Source of the DNA: Aerococcaceae bacterium NML190073
GTDB lineage: Bacteria > Bacillota > Bacilli > Lactobacillales > Aerococcaceae
Reading direction: 5' to 3'
Assembly (NCBI GenBank): GCA_026131555.1
Contig: JAMXJH010000011.1
Coordinates: 1 to 64,000, forward strand
DNA length: 64,000 nucleotides
Shown here: positions 37,594 to 48,205 of the stretch, in pieces
Layout: the number at the start of each line of letters is the position of its first letter
Position numbering within the stretch: the stretch's first letter is position 1
Notes under the pieces: model-generated
What the model saw: the letters and a program-made list of their open reading frames with translations, nothing else
The model's database searches: none
What the model was told of the DNA's origin: nothing
Translations under genes and position numbers: made by a program

Positions 37594-38946
37594 TCATGTT
37601 TGCGCTTTTTCTTGTTCTTGTTGATATAATTTTTTGTCATAGGCGTTGATAAATGGATAATAGACAAGGAAAGCGGCAAAGGCACAGATGATTGCAACAA
37701 CTGCTGCTTTCCAGTCGCCTGCAGTCCCGATAAAAGCACCGACACCAACCGGCGACGGCCAAGGCATTTGGGCAACAACCGGTTTAATCAACTGCAAGTT
37801 AATCGCAAAGTAAGCAATCGTTGCGGATACCATCGGCGCTAGGAAGAACGGAATTGCCATTGCCGGATTGTAAATCATCGGCAAACCGAAGATAATCGGT
37901 TCGTTAATATTGAAGATTGCCGGTGCAATTGCTGCTTTCCCCAAAACGCGCAACTGTTCTGATTTCGCCCAATAAGCGATGTATAAAGTTAAACCGAGTG
38001 TTGCGCCTGAACCACCCATTGTCACGAACATATTGGAGAACTCGCCGGCAAGCGGAATATGCGCACCTTGCGCGTTCAATGTCATATTCGCCAGAGTAAT
38101 CGGTGTGATGATTGAAAAGATAATATTCGCTCCATGGATACCGACAATCCATAGTGCTTGTACTAAGAAGTAAATCACCATTAAACCTAACCAAGAATTT
38201 GTTAAGTTGCTGACGAAACCGAATGGAATGGCGACAACATTGAAGATGTCCGTATTAAACATGAGGAAGAATCCGTTAATTAGGATAACCGCAAACGCCA
38301 CAACGAAAGCTGGAATTAAGGCTGTAAATCCTCGTGATACACCGAGTGGCACGGAGTCGGGCATTTTGACAACCCAACGTTTCACCACACATAGGCGATA
38401 GAGATGAACGGCTAATACCGCCATAATAATCGCCGTAAAGATACCGGATGTGCCTAAACGAACCAGTCCACTCCCGCCAACTGCCCAACCGGATACAATT
38501 GTTGTGCCTTCTTCCAAATTATGAAGCGGTGTTACGGCTCCCTCAGAGAAAACCAATTGCGGTAAGGTCATCAATAAGGCAAACATTGAGAGTAACGCCC
38601 CGTTAATCGGTGTTAAATCTAGACCTTCTTCCTCGGCATAAATCTTTGTCAATTCATAACCGATTACAATGTTGAAGTACAGTGCGAGTGTCCCCATCGA
38701 GGCATGAAATCCCAGCATATAGAGCGAGGTGATTTTGTTCACTGTGGCATCAAAGAAATCGGTCAAGAACGTGAACGTTAAAGGCAAGATATTGAATACT
38801 AGAAACATGGACCCGACAATCGTGAACGGTATACTTGCCATTCCGGCGGCAGTGATTGCTCGAACAACTTTATATTGTGCTAATTTGCCTAGCGGTTCCA
38901 TGACTGTTTTTTCGAGAAATGTGAATAACTTATTCTGCTCTGACAT
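37594..38946 (-). CDS. PTS EIIC, lactose/cellobiose family permease
   Basis: 450 residues from ATG 38946 (AAGAGGG). Starts with FTFLEKTVMEPLGKLAQYK and has about ten helices; NEPIIFGLPMIYNPAMAIPF is the family's substrate-site signature. It imports cellobiose, chitobiose or aromatic beta-glucosides, which are phosphorylated by the EIIB encoded upstream. It lies in the operon between a small membrane protein and SemiSWEET. Confidence 0.92.
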   Translation of the reverse strand: MSEQNKLFTFLEKTVMEPLGKLAQYKVVRAITAAGMASIPFTIVGSMFLVFNILPLTFTFLTDFFDATVNKITSLYMLGFHASMGTLALYFNIVIGYELTKIYAEEEGLDLTPINGALLSMFALLMTLPQLVFSEGAVTPLHNLEEGTTIVSGWAVGGSGLVRLGTSGIFTAIIMAVLAVHLYRLCVVKRWVVKMPDSVPLGVSRGFTALIPAFVVAFAVILINGFFLMFNTDIFNVVAIPFGFVSNLTNSWLGLMVIYFLVQALWIVGIHGANIIFSIITPITLANMTLNAQGAHIPLAGEFSNMFVTMGGSGATLGLTLYIAYWAKSEQLRVLGKAAIAPAIFNINEPIIFGLPMIYNPAMAIPFFLAPMVSATIAYFAINLQLIKPVVAQMPWPSPVGVGAFIGTAGDWKAAVVAIICAFAAFLVYYPFINAYDKKLYQQEQEKAQT

Positions 38947-38965
38947 AAATATCCCTCTTTTCTGA

Positions 38966-39457
38966 TTAGTCTGTTGAATACATGTGTTGAAACTTCTGAT
39001 AGAATGGGTCGACATTGCGTTCAATCTCAGCAATACGTCGCAAATTCAGCAGAATGATTCCCATTCCTATTACAAGCAATACACCCAGTGTAGCGCGCGT
39101 TTGCCAATGCGTTGTGAATAGTGGGAATAGCGTTTTGAAGAATGAACTTAAACAGATTGCACCCGAGATTATTTGCATGAACATTTGTAGTTTGAAGTAG
39201 TTTTTCGTGTAAGTTAAGTGACGAGAAGGCGCGCTATACAATGTCATTTGCTCATACGCTGCCGGAATAGCGGCTATCACCAAGATAATCGGAAGAATGG
39301 CAGACCAACTGCCCGATACAATATTTGCCAATGCCCAATTCAAATTCGCAAAGAAGAAGATTGCCAATGAATAACGCAATAGCAAGTAGCGAGTGTATAA
39401 GCCGGTTTTGATCATTTGCTGTTGTCTCAGCGCTTCAACTTGTTCCTTCATAACCAT
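38966..39457 (-). CDS. Small four-helix membrane protein of the PTS operon, unknown function
   Basis: 163 residues from ATG 39457, seven bases after AGGAG; two nearby ATGs (39463, 39451) are less well spaced. Four hydrophobic segments: about residues 25-48, 50-70, 88-115 and 125-145. Both ends are cytoplasmic and charged (a KEQVEALRQQQ start and an EIERNVDPFYQKF end). I do not recognise a family. It starts 10 bases after the EIIA stop, so it is translated with the PTS and may modulate EIIC. Confidence 0.7.
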   Translation of the reverse strand: MVMKEQVEALRQQQMIKTGLYTRYLLLRYSLAIFFFANLNWALANIVSGSWSAILPIILVIAAIPAAYEQMTLYSAPSRHLTYTKNYFKLQMFMQIISGAICLSSFFKTLFPLFTTHWQTRATLGVLLVIGMGIILLNLRRIAEIERNVDPFYQKFQHMYSTD

Positions 39458-39467
39458 ATACATTCTC

Positions 39468-39782
39468 CTATCCGACTTTCCGATAGAGGTATAACATTTC
39501 CAGTGCGACTTCACGCAAGGTCATGGTTGTCATTAAATGGTCTTGTGCGTGCACCATAATGATTTCCATTTGAATATCGACTCCATTTGCATATTGTTGC
39601 AGGAGTCCTGTTTGCGTTTGATGTGCTCTTACTAATGCGTCGTTAGCTGCTTCCAACTTTGCCTCTGCTTCTTGATATTCGCCGGAACGCATCTGCGCAA
39701 AGGCTTCGTGTACATTCGTACGGGCATCGCCACTATGCAAAATAAGTTCAAAGGCAACTTGTTGTAATTCTTCTTGATTCAT
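39468..39782 (-). CDS. PTS EIIA, lactose/cellobiose type
   Basis: 104 residues, all-helical EIIA-Lac/Cel fold. The phosphorylated histidine is in IIMVHAQDHLMTTM, and the N-terminus is EELQQVAFELILHSGDART, typical of CelC/LicA trimers. Passes phosphate from HPr to EIIB. Confidence 0.93.
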   Translation of the reverse strand: MNQEELQQVAFELILHSGDARTNVHEAFAQMRSGEYQEAEAKLEAANDALVRAHQTQTGLLQQYANGVDIQMEIIMVHAQDHLMTTMTLREVALEMLYLYRKVG

Positions 39783-39829
39783 TGCAATTCCTCCTCTTGT
39801 TGCTTGAATGAGGGCATTTCACTGCGATA

Positions 39830-40144
39830 CTAGATGTTGTCCTCGACGAGTTGCGCCATTTTCTCAATGCCCATCGGAATTGGAATGTATGCTTGAGGCG
39901 GTATGCTGACAATCGGTTTATTGTACTCGGCAGCTGCCTTTGCTAAATTGTCAAAGTACATCTTCGTTTGCGGACTGACTAAATATAAGTCGAATACGTC
40001 TTCGCGAATCTTCTTAGTGCCTTCTGTGGCGGTGGTTGCGTCTATTTCGATGTCTAAGCCTTTATTTACCAGAAATTCTGTCGTCTTCTTTGCCATCATA
40101 GAAGATGACATGCCGGCTGCACAAATAATCAATGCACGTTTCAT
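39830..40144 (-). CDS. PTS EIIB, lactose/cellobiose type
   Basis: 104 residues. The phospho-accepting C8 is in ALIICAAGMSSSMMAKKT. The rest, KIREDVFDLYLVSPQTKMYF and PIVSIPPQAY, follows the CelA/LicB pattern. It transfers phosphate to the incoming sugar with EIIC. Confidence 0.93.
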   Translation of the reverse strand: MKRALIICAAGMSSSMMAKKTTEFLVNKGLDIEIDATTATEGTKKIREDVFDLYLVSPQTKMYFDNLAKAAAEYNKPIVSIPPQAYIPIPMGIEKMAQLVEDNI

Positions 40145-40160
40145 TTAAATTCCTCCTTAC

Positions 40161-41603
<1,443 letters not shown>

Positions 41604-41627
41604 TCATTTTCTTTAAGATACTTCCAT

Positions 41628-41642
41628 TGTAGAGCGCTTACA
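41628..41642 (-). promoter_or_regulatory. cre-like box upstream of the beta-glucoside operon
   Basis: Minus-strand TGTAAGCGCTCTACA equals the palindromic cre TGTAAGCGCTTACA with one extra C. It sits about 35 bases before the first GH1 start, where CcpA repression would act. Confidence 0.45.
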
Positions 41643-41696
41643 CACAGTTGTGAATCGCTTGCTCTATTTAAGAAACAATGCTCTTAATTCGTAATT

Positions 41697-41721
41697 TGTT
41701 ACATTTCACGTAACAGGTTAC
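41697..41721. promoter_or_regulatory. Inverted repeats between rpiR-like gene and the operon (possible RpiR operator)
   Basis: TGTTAC-N7-GTAACA (41697-41715) overlaps GTAAC-AG-GTTAC (41710-41721), giving three spaced GTAAC half-sites. It is in the right place for the RpiR-family regulator to bind, but no family consensus confirms it. Confidence 0.5.
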
Positions 41722-41742
41722 ATCTCCATTTTTCCACCAAAC

Positions 41743-41769
41743 AAAAAAAGCCCTGCCAAAAGCAAGGAC
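41743..41769 (-). terminator. Terminator after the RpiR-family gene
   Basis: GCCCTGCC and GCAAGGAC arms form an imperfect stem right at the stop codon, with seven Ts on the minus strand (41743-41749). Confidence 0.6.
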
Positions 41770-42501
41770 TCAATCAAAGTATTGTGGTGTCATGCGGGCC
41801 AATTGCTCCAGAATGAATAAGCAAGGCGCATGTGTCGTGACATTCGTTGTGCCATTCGGAAGATATTCGACCGGTACGGAATAAGTGAGGACGTGATTCG
41901 ACATGCGCGCCAAAGTTGAAATCGCACTTGAAGTCAAGGCAATCGTTGTCGCCCCTTGTTTGGAATATTCTTCTGCCAGTCGTATAATTTCCGTTGTTTC
42001 TCCCGACACGGATAACAGAACGACCGCAATATTCGGACACAATCCCTTAGGAATCGTCAACCAAGAATCATCAATATGATAAGATGATTTGCCGTAAACC
42101 ATTAACCAACGTGCACCGTACTTTGCCAAGATGCCGGACGAACCAATCCCACAAAAAACGACTTGTTCTGCCTTCGCCAATACGCGCGCAACTGCTCCGA
42201 GTTGTTGATGAAACTGCTCGCTTGAAATTGAGCTGAAATATTCTTTCATCATCACCAAATGTTTCTCGCTACATGGCAGAGTGCTTTTGGTAAGTTCACG
42301 TTTAATATTGAGTTTCAATTCCGAATAGCCGTCGCAACCTACTTTCTGACAGAATCGCAGAACGGTTGACGTCGAAACATGCGCTTTATCGGCTAAATCA
42401 CGAATTTTCATTTTGGGGATGCTTTCCATATTGGCGCAAACGTATTTATAGACTTCAAATTCTAACTCGTTTAAGGATTGTAGTTGTTCATGGGTAAACA
42501 T
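41770..42501 (-). CDS. RpiR/MurR-family transcriptional regulator
   Basis: 243 residues from ATG 42501, about five bases after GAGAGGTG. N-terminal HTH_6 domain (about 1-77; IRDLADKAHVSTSTVLRFCQ) and C-terminal SIS sugar-phosphate isomerase-like domain (about 105-230; VVFCGIGSSGILAKYGARW, LLSVSGETTEIIRLAEE). The family senses sugar phosphates. It precedes the PTS operon with the same orientation, and its likely target is the repeat cluster at 41697-41721. Confidence 0.9.
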   Translation of the reverse strand: MFTHEQLQSLNELEFEVYKYVCANMESIPKMKIRDLADKAHVSTSTVLRFCQKVGCDGYSELKLNIKRELTKSTLPCSEKHLVMMKEYFSSISSEQFHQQLGAVARVLAKAEQVVFCGIGSSGILAKYGARWLMVYGKSSYHIDDSWLTIPKGLCPNIAVVLLSVSGETTEIIRLAEEYSKQGATTIALTSSAISTLARMSNHVLTYSVPVEYLPNGTTNVTTHAPCLFILEQLARMTPQYFD

Positions 42502-42584
42502 GGTGGCACCTCTCAAGATTTTTTATTGTCAAATATGCCTAACGGATTGAGATGGTCTGTTGTACTGAATGTTTGTTGCTAATC

Positions 42585-42590
42585 ATTATA
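42585..42590 (-). promoter_or_regulatory. rpiR-like gene promoter (extended -10)
   Basis: TGCTATAAT on the minus strand with the hexamer at 42585-42590. No good -35 is seen, consistent with an extended -10 promoter. Confidence 0.5.
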
Positions 42591-42635
42591 GCATATTTAG
42601 GCGTGTTTCGCACTTGATAGACTTAATGACAATAG

Positions 42636-42695
42636 ACACCTTCAATTGTCTGATATAGCGTCAATTTGTTGCTATCATCAAACAATTGAAGGTGT
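42636..42695. repeat. Perfect 14-bp inverted repeat downstream of comEC
   Basis: ACACCTTCAATTGT (42636-42649) and ACAATTGAAGGTGT (42682-42695). The loop itself folds (TGATATAGC against GCTATCA). Neither strand shows a long T-run after the stem, so it is not a standard terminator, although it lies 70 bases past the comEC stop. Confidence 0.7.
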
Positions 42696-42765
42696 GAATC
42701 TGAATGTTTATACACATTGACATTAAACGATTGTGCGAATCTTGCAAATTTCAGTGGGTGGTCTA

Positions 42766-45063
42766 CTAATACGGTTCTTCTTCCGATAACACCGTCTGAA
42801 TTTGCAAACCTCTTATCCAATCATCGCTCAGTTGAATAGCACCTCTTTCATTTGTTGCTAAATAAGGAATCCCTTGTTGTTGCAATCGTTCGATTACTTC
42901 CGAATGCGGATGTCCGTAGCGGTTCTGATAGCCGGCCGAAATCAATGCCAGCTTAGGTTGGATATGCTCTATGAATTGTGTTGAGGTGCTGTGCTTACTA
43001 CCATGGTGACCTGTCTTAAGGATATCTGCTTGCAACTCTGGATAGTGTTGCAATAAGACGGTTTCCGCATTGCTCGACAAATCGCCCATATTCAAGAGCG
43101 TTATATCACCGAATGTTATAAGTGCCACAATGGAAGTATCGTTGGAGCCATCCATTTCCGGTTGTGCTGATAAATCCGGTGCTGTGAACAATTGAATCGG
43201 CAAACTTGGATGTTGCATTCGACTGGTGAAAGGCATCTTCACGATTTGTGTATCAGCAGACAGAAAAGGAAGCATTTTTTGCCAGATGTCTGACCGGTGC
43301 GTGTAAGGTGTGATAATTAAAGTATCGATTGGTATGCTTTGAGCGAGTTGTGCCAAGTTGCCGATATGATCCATATCCGGATGTGTAATCACGATACCGG
43401 TTAGTTGTCGTACTCCTAGTGCCTTCAAAGCAGGGATAATTGTCCGTTTGGCGTATTTCGGGTCGGGAGCGGCATCTTTTTGTGTGAGATTCGGGCGTCC
43501 ACCTGTGTCAAATAGCCAAGATTCTTGCGAGAAAGCAGGTTGGTACAAAAGCGCATCGCCCTGCCCTACATCAATGACAGTCAATTTAGCAACCGGATTT
43601 AAGTATGGCAAAACGACAATCAGTATGCCGTATCCGAATACAACAATGCCGAATGCACGCTTAGGATGCCGATGAATCCAATGTAACCAGCAACCGGCAA
43701 CTATCATCAAGCCGACAAATGTCGTCCATGACAGATGTCCCACTGTAATAGGCTTGCCGTACTCTGTCATTATCAGAATCATTTGCCACATTTGCTCGAA
43801 GATATTGCTTATCTTGCTGAAAACATCGCTTGGCAACAGCCATAAACTAACGCTTGTTACCACGAATAGGGGGAATAACCACCGTTCAAACACCAATGCA
43901 AAAAATAAAACATACAACAGTTGCCAGCCATTCCATTCGTGACTTTGCTGCATGATGAGCGGCCAGGAGAATAACAAGCAAGTCGCTGTCAATTCTAAAT
44001 GATTGCGCCACTTCGGTTTGGCAGGTGCGGTCTGTTGATAGAAATGAATTAAATAAGTCATCAAGAAACTTAATAGAAAACCGAGAGCGACACTCAATTG
44101 TGGTTGCCACACCAATAGCGCAATTCCTGTTAGCGCCAGGACATCGAGTTTGCTGAGAGGCACTTGATAATGGCGGGCGATTTTTGCCGTGTAAAGCGTG
44201 ACGAGGACACGTACTACACCGATTGGAAAACGAACGAGCCAACTGTAAACAGCGAGCAGTACGAATAGCACCCAGCGACTCGTTTCAATCGTCATGCCGC
44301 TTCGCCTAAGCGCATCATCCAATAAACGGCGAATATAATGGACGTGAAATCCTGAAATCGCAAAAAAATGAGCAACTCCAAGCGTCACCAACTCCGGACG
44401 ATACTCACGATACGCTAGAGAATCCAGGTTCCATAACAATTTATTATGTAAGCCAATCCAGTCGACAGACCGCAGCCTTAAGAAAGGTTGTAACCAAGTA
44501 ATTCTGATATTTGCCAGAACGTCTGATGTTACGATTTGACTTTGAATCTCTTCGATTTCCAACTGCCAATCAATCCCTTGCATTGCTAAATAATGCGCGT
44601 AATCAAATACGTAGAAATTTCGTGCGGGTTCCGGTCGACTCATCTTGCCGTTTACTTGCCAGACTTGTGTTGCTGTCGGCAATTCTGCCATGGCTTCTCT
44701 CGGTAGTCGCCATTCCACTTGAAGACTCTTGCCTTCCAGTTGCAAATCGCCACGCCCTATCCACATGAATTCCGTCTCACGTATTTCCAGAGGATCTATC
44801 CGCACATGATACATTGTATGATTCTGTTCAAAAGAATACGTCCTGCTGTTTAGCTGTTCCTGATTCACTAACCAGAAACGCCCTATTAACAATACCGTTC
44901 CCAAAAATATCCCCCATAGAATCGCCCGCTGTCGTAAATAAACGATGCGTAACAACAATAAAGCTGCGAACAAGACACAACCTATGTTGGGTGTAAGTAT
45001 TAGCCAGCTCAATGCTAATAGCCACAAAAAAATAAATGTCCAATGATATTGTAATGCTTTCAT
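42766..45063 (-). CDS. comEC: ComEC/Rec2 DNA-uptake channel
   Basis: 765 residues from ATG 45063, whose last base is the first base of the comEA TGA (TGATG overlap). N-terminal helices and an OB-like region (about 1-190) precede the Competence domain of many helices (about 215-470; FFAISGFHVHYIRRLL). The C-terminal metallo-beta-lactamase domain (about 490-740) has THPDMDHIGN, DTGGRPN and KTGHHGSKHSTS. It forms the membrane channel that passes single-stranded DNA during natural transformation. Full length, so competence may be functional. Confidence 0.93.
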   Translation of the reverse strand: MKALQYHWTFIFLWLLALSWLILTPNIGCVLFAALLLLRIVYLRQRAILWGIFLGTVLLIGRFWLVNQEQLNSRTYSFEQNHTMYHVRIDPLEIRETEFMWIGRGDLQLEGKSLQVEWRLPREAMAELPTATQVWQVNGKMSRPEPARNFYVFDYAHYLAMQGIDWQLEIEEIQSQIVTSDVLANIRITWLQPFLRLRSVDWIGLHNKLLWNLDSLAYREYRPELVTLGVAHFFAISGFHVHYIRRLLDDALRRSGMTIETSRWVLFVLLAVYSWLVRFPIGVVRVLVTLYTAKIARHYQVPLSKLDVLALTGIALLVWQPQLSVALGFLLSFLMTYLIHFYQQTAPAKPKWRNHLELTATCLLFSWPLIMQQSHEWNGWQLLYVLFFALVFERWLFPLFVVTSVSLWLLPSDVFSKISNIFEQMWQMILIMTEYGKPITVGHLSWTTFVGLMIVAGCWLHWIHRHPKRAFGIVVFGYGILIVVLPYLNPVAKLTVIDVGQGDALLYQPAFSQESWLFDTGGRPNLTQKDAAPDPKYAKRTIIPALKALGVRQLTGIVITHPDMDHIGNLAQLAQSIPIDTLIITPYTHRSDIWQKMLPFLSADTQIVKMPFTSRMQHPSLPIQLFTAPDLSAQPEMDGSNDTSIVALITFGDITLLNMGDLSSNAETVLLQHYPELQADILKTGHHGSKHSTSTQFIEHIQPKLALISAGYQNRYGHPHSEVIERLQQQGIPYLATNERGAIQLSDDWIRGLQIQTVLSEEEPY

Positions 45064-45701
45064 CAATGTCCCACCGTTATTAAAGGTGCTAATTGTTCAT
45101 ACGTTTTGCCACCAATACCTTTCACTTGTTGTAATTCTTCAATGCTTTGGAAAGAACCATTTTCGGTGCGGTAAGCAACAATAGCCTCTGCTTTGCTCGC
45201 TCCGATACCGGGTAAAGTTTGCAACTCACTGACATTTGCGGTGTTCAGATTGACCAAGCCAGTTCTTTCATTTGCAGTGTCGTTATGCGTCGGCATGATT
45301 ATAACTTGACCTGATTCCGCCCATTCATCTTGCGTGTGGATATAAATTAACATCTGATCACTCAATAACTGCGCTTGATTGACTACGGATGTCTCCGCTT
45401 CCGGCAAAAAACCGCCCGCCAACTCAATCAAGTCAAACAAACGACTGCCACTCGGTAATGCATAGACATTCGGTTGCTTCACCGCACCTTTAATATCAAC
45501 ATAAATGATGTCAGGTTCCTTCTCCTTCGAGGAATCGCTTGACTCTACAAGAGAGAAACTGCTCATTTGCGACTCCACACTCGATAGCATAGCGAATGGT
45601 TGTTGCTTCACCGCAATACTGCGCCAAACGAGAAATAACAAGACGATACTCCCGAGCGCGCCAATAATAATTAACTTATACTGTTCGATAATTTTTTGCA
45701 T
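45063..45701 (-). CDS. comEA: ComEA DNA receptor for competence
   Basis: 212 residues. N-terminal membrane anchor (about 8-26; LIIIGALGSIVLLFLVW), an SLBB domain (about 65-125; VDIKGAVKQPNVYALPSGSR) and C-terminal helix-hairpin-helix pair (about 145-210; VNLNTANVSELQTLPGIGAS, IEELQQVKGIGG). It binds double-stranded DNA at the cell surface and delivers it to ComEC, encoded next. Confidence 0.93.
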   Translation of the reverse strand: MQKIIEQYKLIIIGALGSIVLLFLVWRSIAVKQQPFAMLSSVESQMSSFSLVESSDSSKEKEPDIIYVDIKGAVKQPNVYALPSGSRLFDLIELAGGFLPEAETSVVNQAQLLSDQMLIYIHTQDEWAESGQVIIMPTHNDTANERTGLVNLNTANVSELQTLPGIGASKAEAIVAYRTENGSFQSIEELQQVKGIGGKTYEQLAPLITVGH

Positions 45702-45740
45702 AAGATAGCCTCCTTTATAAATAAGTACGCTACCTAACTA

Positions 45741-45770
45741 AAAAAACACGTTGCTAACATTAGCAACGTG
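45741..45770 (-). terminator. Terminator after the SRPBCC-like gene
   Basis: CACGTTGCTA (45747-45756) with TAGCAACGTG (45761-45770), loop ACAT, then seven Ts on the minus strand. It separates the cupin/SRPBCC unit from comEA. Confidence 0.85.
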
Positions 45771-45776
45771 ATAACT

Positions 45777-46229
45777 TTATTGTTTGTAATCAAATTGATG
45801 ATGAATAAGTCTGCGCCATCTTCTTTGACGATAATGATAGAATATGTAAGCAAATGCCACCACAAAAGGTGTTAACCAACCTGCTTCAATATCGATTATA
45901 TCCGTATAATCTGTCTGTTGTTCAGCTGATTCCTGTACATGAATCAAATGATGCCATTTAGTGATGAGTTGTCCACTGCCGGCATCTAATAATTCTTGTT
46001 CTTCGCCATTGACATGAATGTTAATCCACTGCTTTCCCAAATAAATAACATTAAAGAGATACATTTTGACTAAATATTTACCATCCTTCCACGTACTAGG
46101 CAAAGGTGCCTCCACTGCCTTGAAGCGGATGAGCGGTTTAGTTACATAATGCAATGAGCGACTTTGCAAAACTTCGGCGAATAATCGTCTTGCTTCACAA
46201 GGAAAAGTTGATTGTATCGTTAATTTCAT
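45777..46229 (-). CDS. SRPBCC-like (polyketide-cyclase/START fold) protein
   Basis: 150 residues. A TKWHHLIHVQ strand, a YTDIIDIEAGWLTP strand and a final long helix with a basic RQRRWRRLIHHQF end resemble SRPBCC ligand-binding proteins. The ligand is unknown. It overlaps the cupin gene by 4 bases. The family call is by general pattern only. Confidence 0.6.
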   Translation of the reverse strand: MKLTIQSTFPCEARRLFAEVLQSRSLHYVTKPLIRFKAVEAPLPSTWKDGKYLVKMYLFNVIYLGKQWINIHVNGEEQELLDAGSGQLITKWHHLIHVQESAEQQTDYTDIIDIEAGWLTPFVVAFAYIFYHYRQRRWRRLIHHQFDYKQ

Positions 46230-46720
46230 TGTGTTGCCCTCGTTAATTTGCGGATAATGTCAGCATGCGCCGGATATTGCGCCAACAACGCATTGCGTTC
46301 AAACAATTCAAAATCTGCGTATTCGAAACCCGGCGATACCATACAACTGACAAGCGCATACTCGCCATCTTCAATACTTGAACCGAAAATGGCTCCTTTC
46401 GGGACGATTGCTTGGAGTTGTGCACCATTTTGTAAGTCGGTGCCAAGTAGAATGGTCTTATATTCGCCATCAGGTAAGATCAGATGAATGGTTAAACTAT
46501 CGCCGGCATGGAAATACCACACTTCATCCGATTGCAATCGATGAAAATGTGACGGATTCGTATCTTCCAATAGGAAATAGATACTTGTATAAAGCGCACG
46601 TAATTCACCCTTTGCATTTCGGACGGACTCATCTGCTTTCAATATTTGCCGATAATATCCACCTTCTACATGGGGCTGCAAACCTAAAGTTGCAATCCAT
46701 TCTTGAGCTGTTCTCTTCAT
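46226..46720 (-). CDS. Cupin, DUF985 family
   Basis: 164 residues. The DUF985 start (LGLQPHVEGGYYRQI), the ligand strand FHRLQSDEVWYFHAGDSLTI and the end MVSPGFEYADFELFERNAL are conserved. The family is a single-domain cupin thought to bind or isomerise small carbohydrates; the activity is not established. First gene of a two-gene unit. Confidence 0.88.
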   Translation of the reverse strand: MKRTAQEWIATLGLQPHVEGGYYRQILKADESVRNAKGELRALYTSIYFLLEDTNPSHFHRLQSDEVWYFHAGDSLTIHLILPDGEYKTILLGTDLQNGAQLQAIVPKGAIFGSSIEDGEYALVSCMVSPGFEYADFELFERNALLAQYPAHADIIRKLTRATQ

Positions 46721-46737
46721 ACATTTTCTCCTCTGCC

Positions 46738-46775
46738 AAAAAAGCTCTGCTCTCTTTTTGGAGAGAGCAAAGCTT
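46738..46775 (-). terminator. Terminator after pdhD
   Basis: AAGCTCTGCTCTC (46742-46754) pairs with GAGAGAGCAAAGCTT (46761-46775) with one bulge. Six Ts follow on the minus strand. Confidence 0.85.
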
Positions 46776-46786
46776 GTGATTGAATA

Positions 46787-48193
46787 TTAAACGTGAATTG
46801 GGTGTCCTAATGCCAATTCAGCAGCATCCATAACTGTTTCTGCCAATGATGGATGTGAGTGAATTGTCATCGCAATATCTTCTGCGTTCAAGCCGCCTTC
46901 TACTGCCAATGTCAATTCAGCAATCAAGTCTGAAGCATTTGCACCAGCTACTTGTGCACCAACGATGATGTTGTCTTCTTTAGTTGTTACCAAACGAACG
47001 AATCCGTCGGTAGCATTTAATGACAACGCACGTCCGTTACCAGCTAATGGGAATTTAGAAGCTTTCACATCTAAACCTGCTTCTTTTGCTTGTTCAACCG
47101 TGTAACCCACCGAAGATAATTCAGGGTCAGTGAAGCATACTGCTGGCATTGCGATGTAGTCTACTTCACTTGGTAAACCGCTAATTGCTTCTGCCGCAAC
47201 TTTCGCTTCGTAACTTGCTTTATGCGCTAATGCCGCACCCGGAACTGCATCTCCGATCGCAAAAATATTTGGTTTGTTTGTGCGACCTTGCTTATCAACA
47301 TTGATTAAGCCACGCTCACCAACGATAACGCCCGCTACTTCTAAACCACAGTTATCAGTGTTTGGACGGCGTCCTACTGTTACCAAGCAGTAGTCTGCTT
47401 CAATCTTGTGTTGTTTGCCACCTACTTCGTAAGTTACTTCAACACGGTCACCTTTTACTTCTGAGTTCAAAGCCATTGCATTCGTGATAATGTCTACGCC
47501 TTTTTTCGCGAATTCATTCTCAACTAATTTCACCATGTCTTTCTCAAATGTTGGAATAATTTGGTTTGAGCCTTCCAAGATTGTAATCTTTGTTCCGAAG
47601 TTTGCGAATGCTCCTGCTAATTCAGAACCGATGTACCCACCACCGATTACAACCATTTCTTTTGGAATTTCAGTTAAAGCTAATGCACCTGTTGAATCGA
47701 TAACGCGCTTGCCGAATTTGAAACCTTTAATTTCGATTGGACGGCTTCCTGTAGCAACAATAGCATTATTGAATGAATATGTTTGCGCTGCATCTTCTGT
47801 TACAACACGTAGTGTGTGATCGTCTACGAAGAAAGCTTCTCCTTCGATAATTTCCACTTTATTTTTCTTCAATAACATGCGGATACCGCCTGTCAACTTC
47901 CCAACAACTTCTTTGTCTTTCCATTCTTGAGTACGTTTGAAGTCGATTGTGATGTCTTTAGTCATTACACCGAAGTGGTCGCCATGTTTAGCGTTGTGAT
48001 AAGTGTGTCCTGCGCTAATCAACGCTTTAGAAGGAATACAACCTACGTTCAAGCATGTTCCGCCGATGTATTCTTTCTCAATGATGGCAACTTTTTGTCC
48101 TAATTGTGCTGCGCGGATAGCTGCTACATACCCACCAGGTCCTGAACCGATTACGACTGTATCGAGTTCAATTGCGAAATCTCCTACTACCAT
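46787..48193 (-). CDS. pdhD: Dihydrolipoamide dehydrogenase (E3) of pyruvate dehydrogenase
   Basis: 468 residues. FAD motif [20 protein letters not shown], redox disulfide [16 protein letters not shown] motif [15 protein letters not shown] and the C-terminal [15 protein letters not shown] with the catalytic His. It reoxidises the lipoyl group of E2 and makes NADH. The MVVGDF start is the same as that of Bacillus PdhD, and AAGGTG lies upstream. Confidence 0.96.
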   Translation of the reverse strand: MVVGDFAIELDTVVIGSGPGGYVAAIRAAQLGQKVAIIEKEYIGGTCLNVGCIPSKALISAGHTYHNAKHGDHFGVMTKDITIDFKRTQEWKDKEVVGKLTGGIRMLLKKNKVEIIEGEAFFVDDHTLRVVTEDAAQTYSFNNAIVATGSRPIEIKGFKFGKRVIDSTGALALTEIPKEMVVIGGGYIGSELAGAFANFGTKITILEGSNQIIPTFEKDMVKLVENEFAKKGVDIITNAMALNSEVKGDRVEVTYEVGGKQHKIEADYCLVTVGRRPNTDNCGLEVAGVIVGERGLINVDKQGRTNKPNIFAIGDAVPGAALAHKASYEAKVAAEAISGLPSEVDYIAMPAVCFTDPELSSVGYTVEQAKEAGLDVKASKFPLAGNGRALSLNATDGFVRLVTTKEDNIIVGAQVAGANASDLIAELTLAVEGGLNAEDIAMTIHSHPSLAETVMDAAELALGHPIHV

Positions 48194-48205
48194 GTTCTAT
48201 TCACC

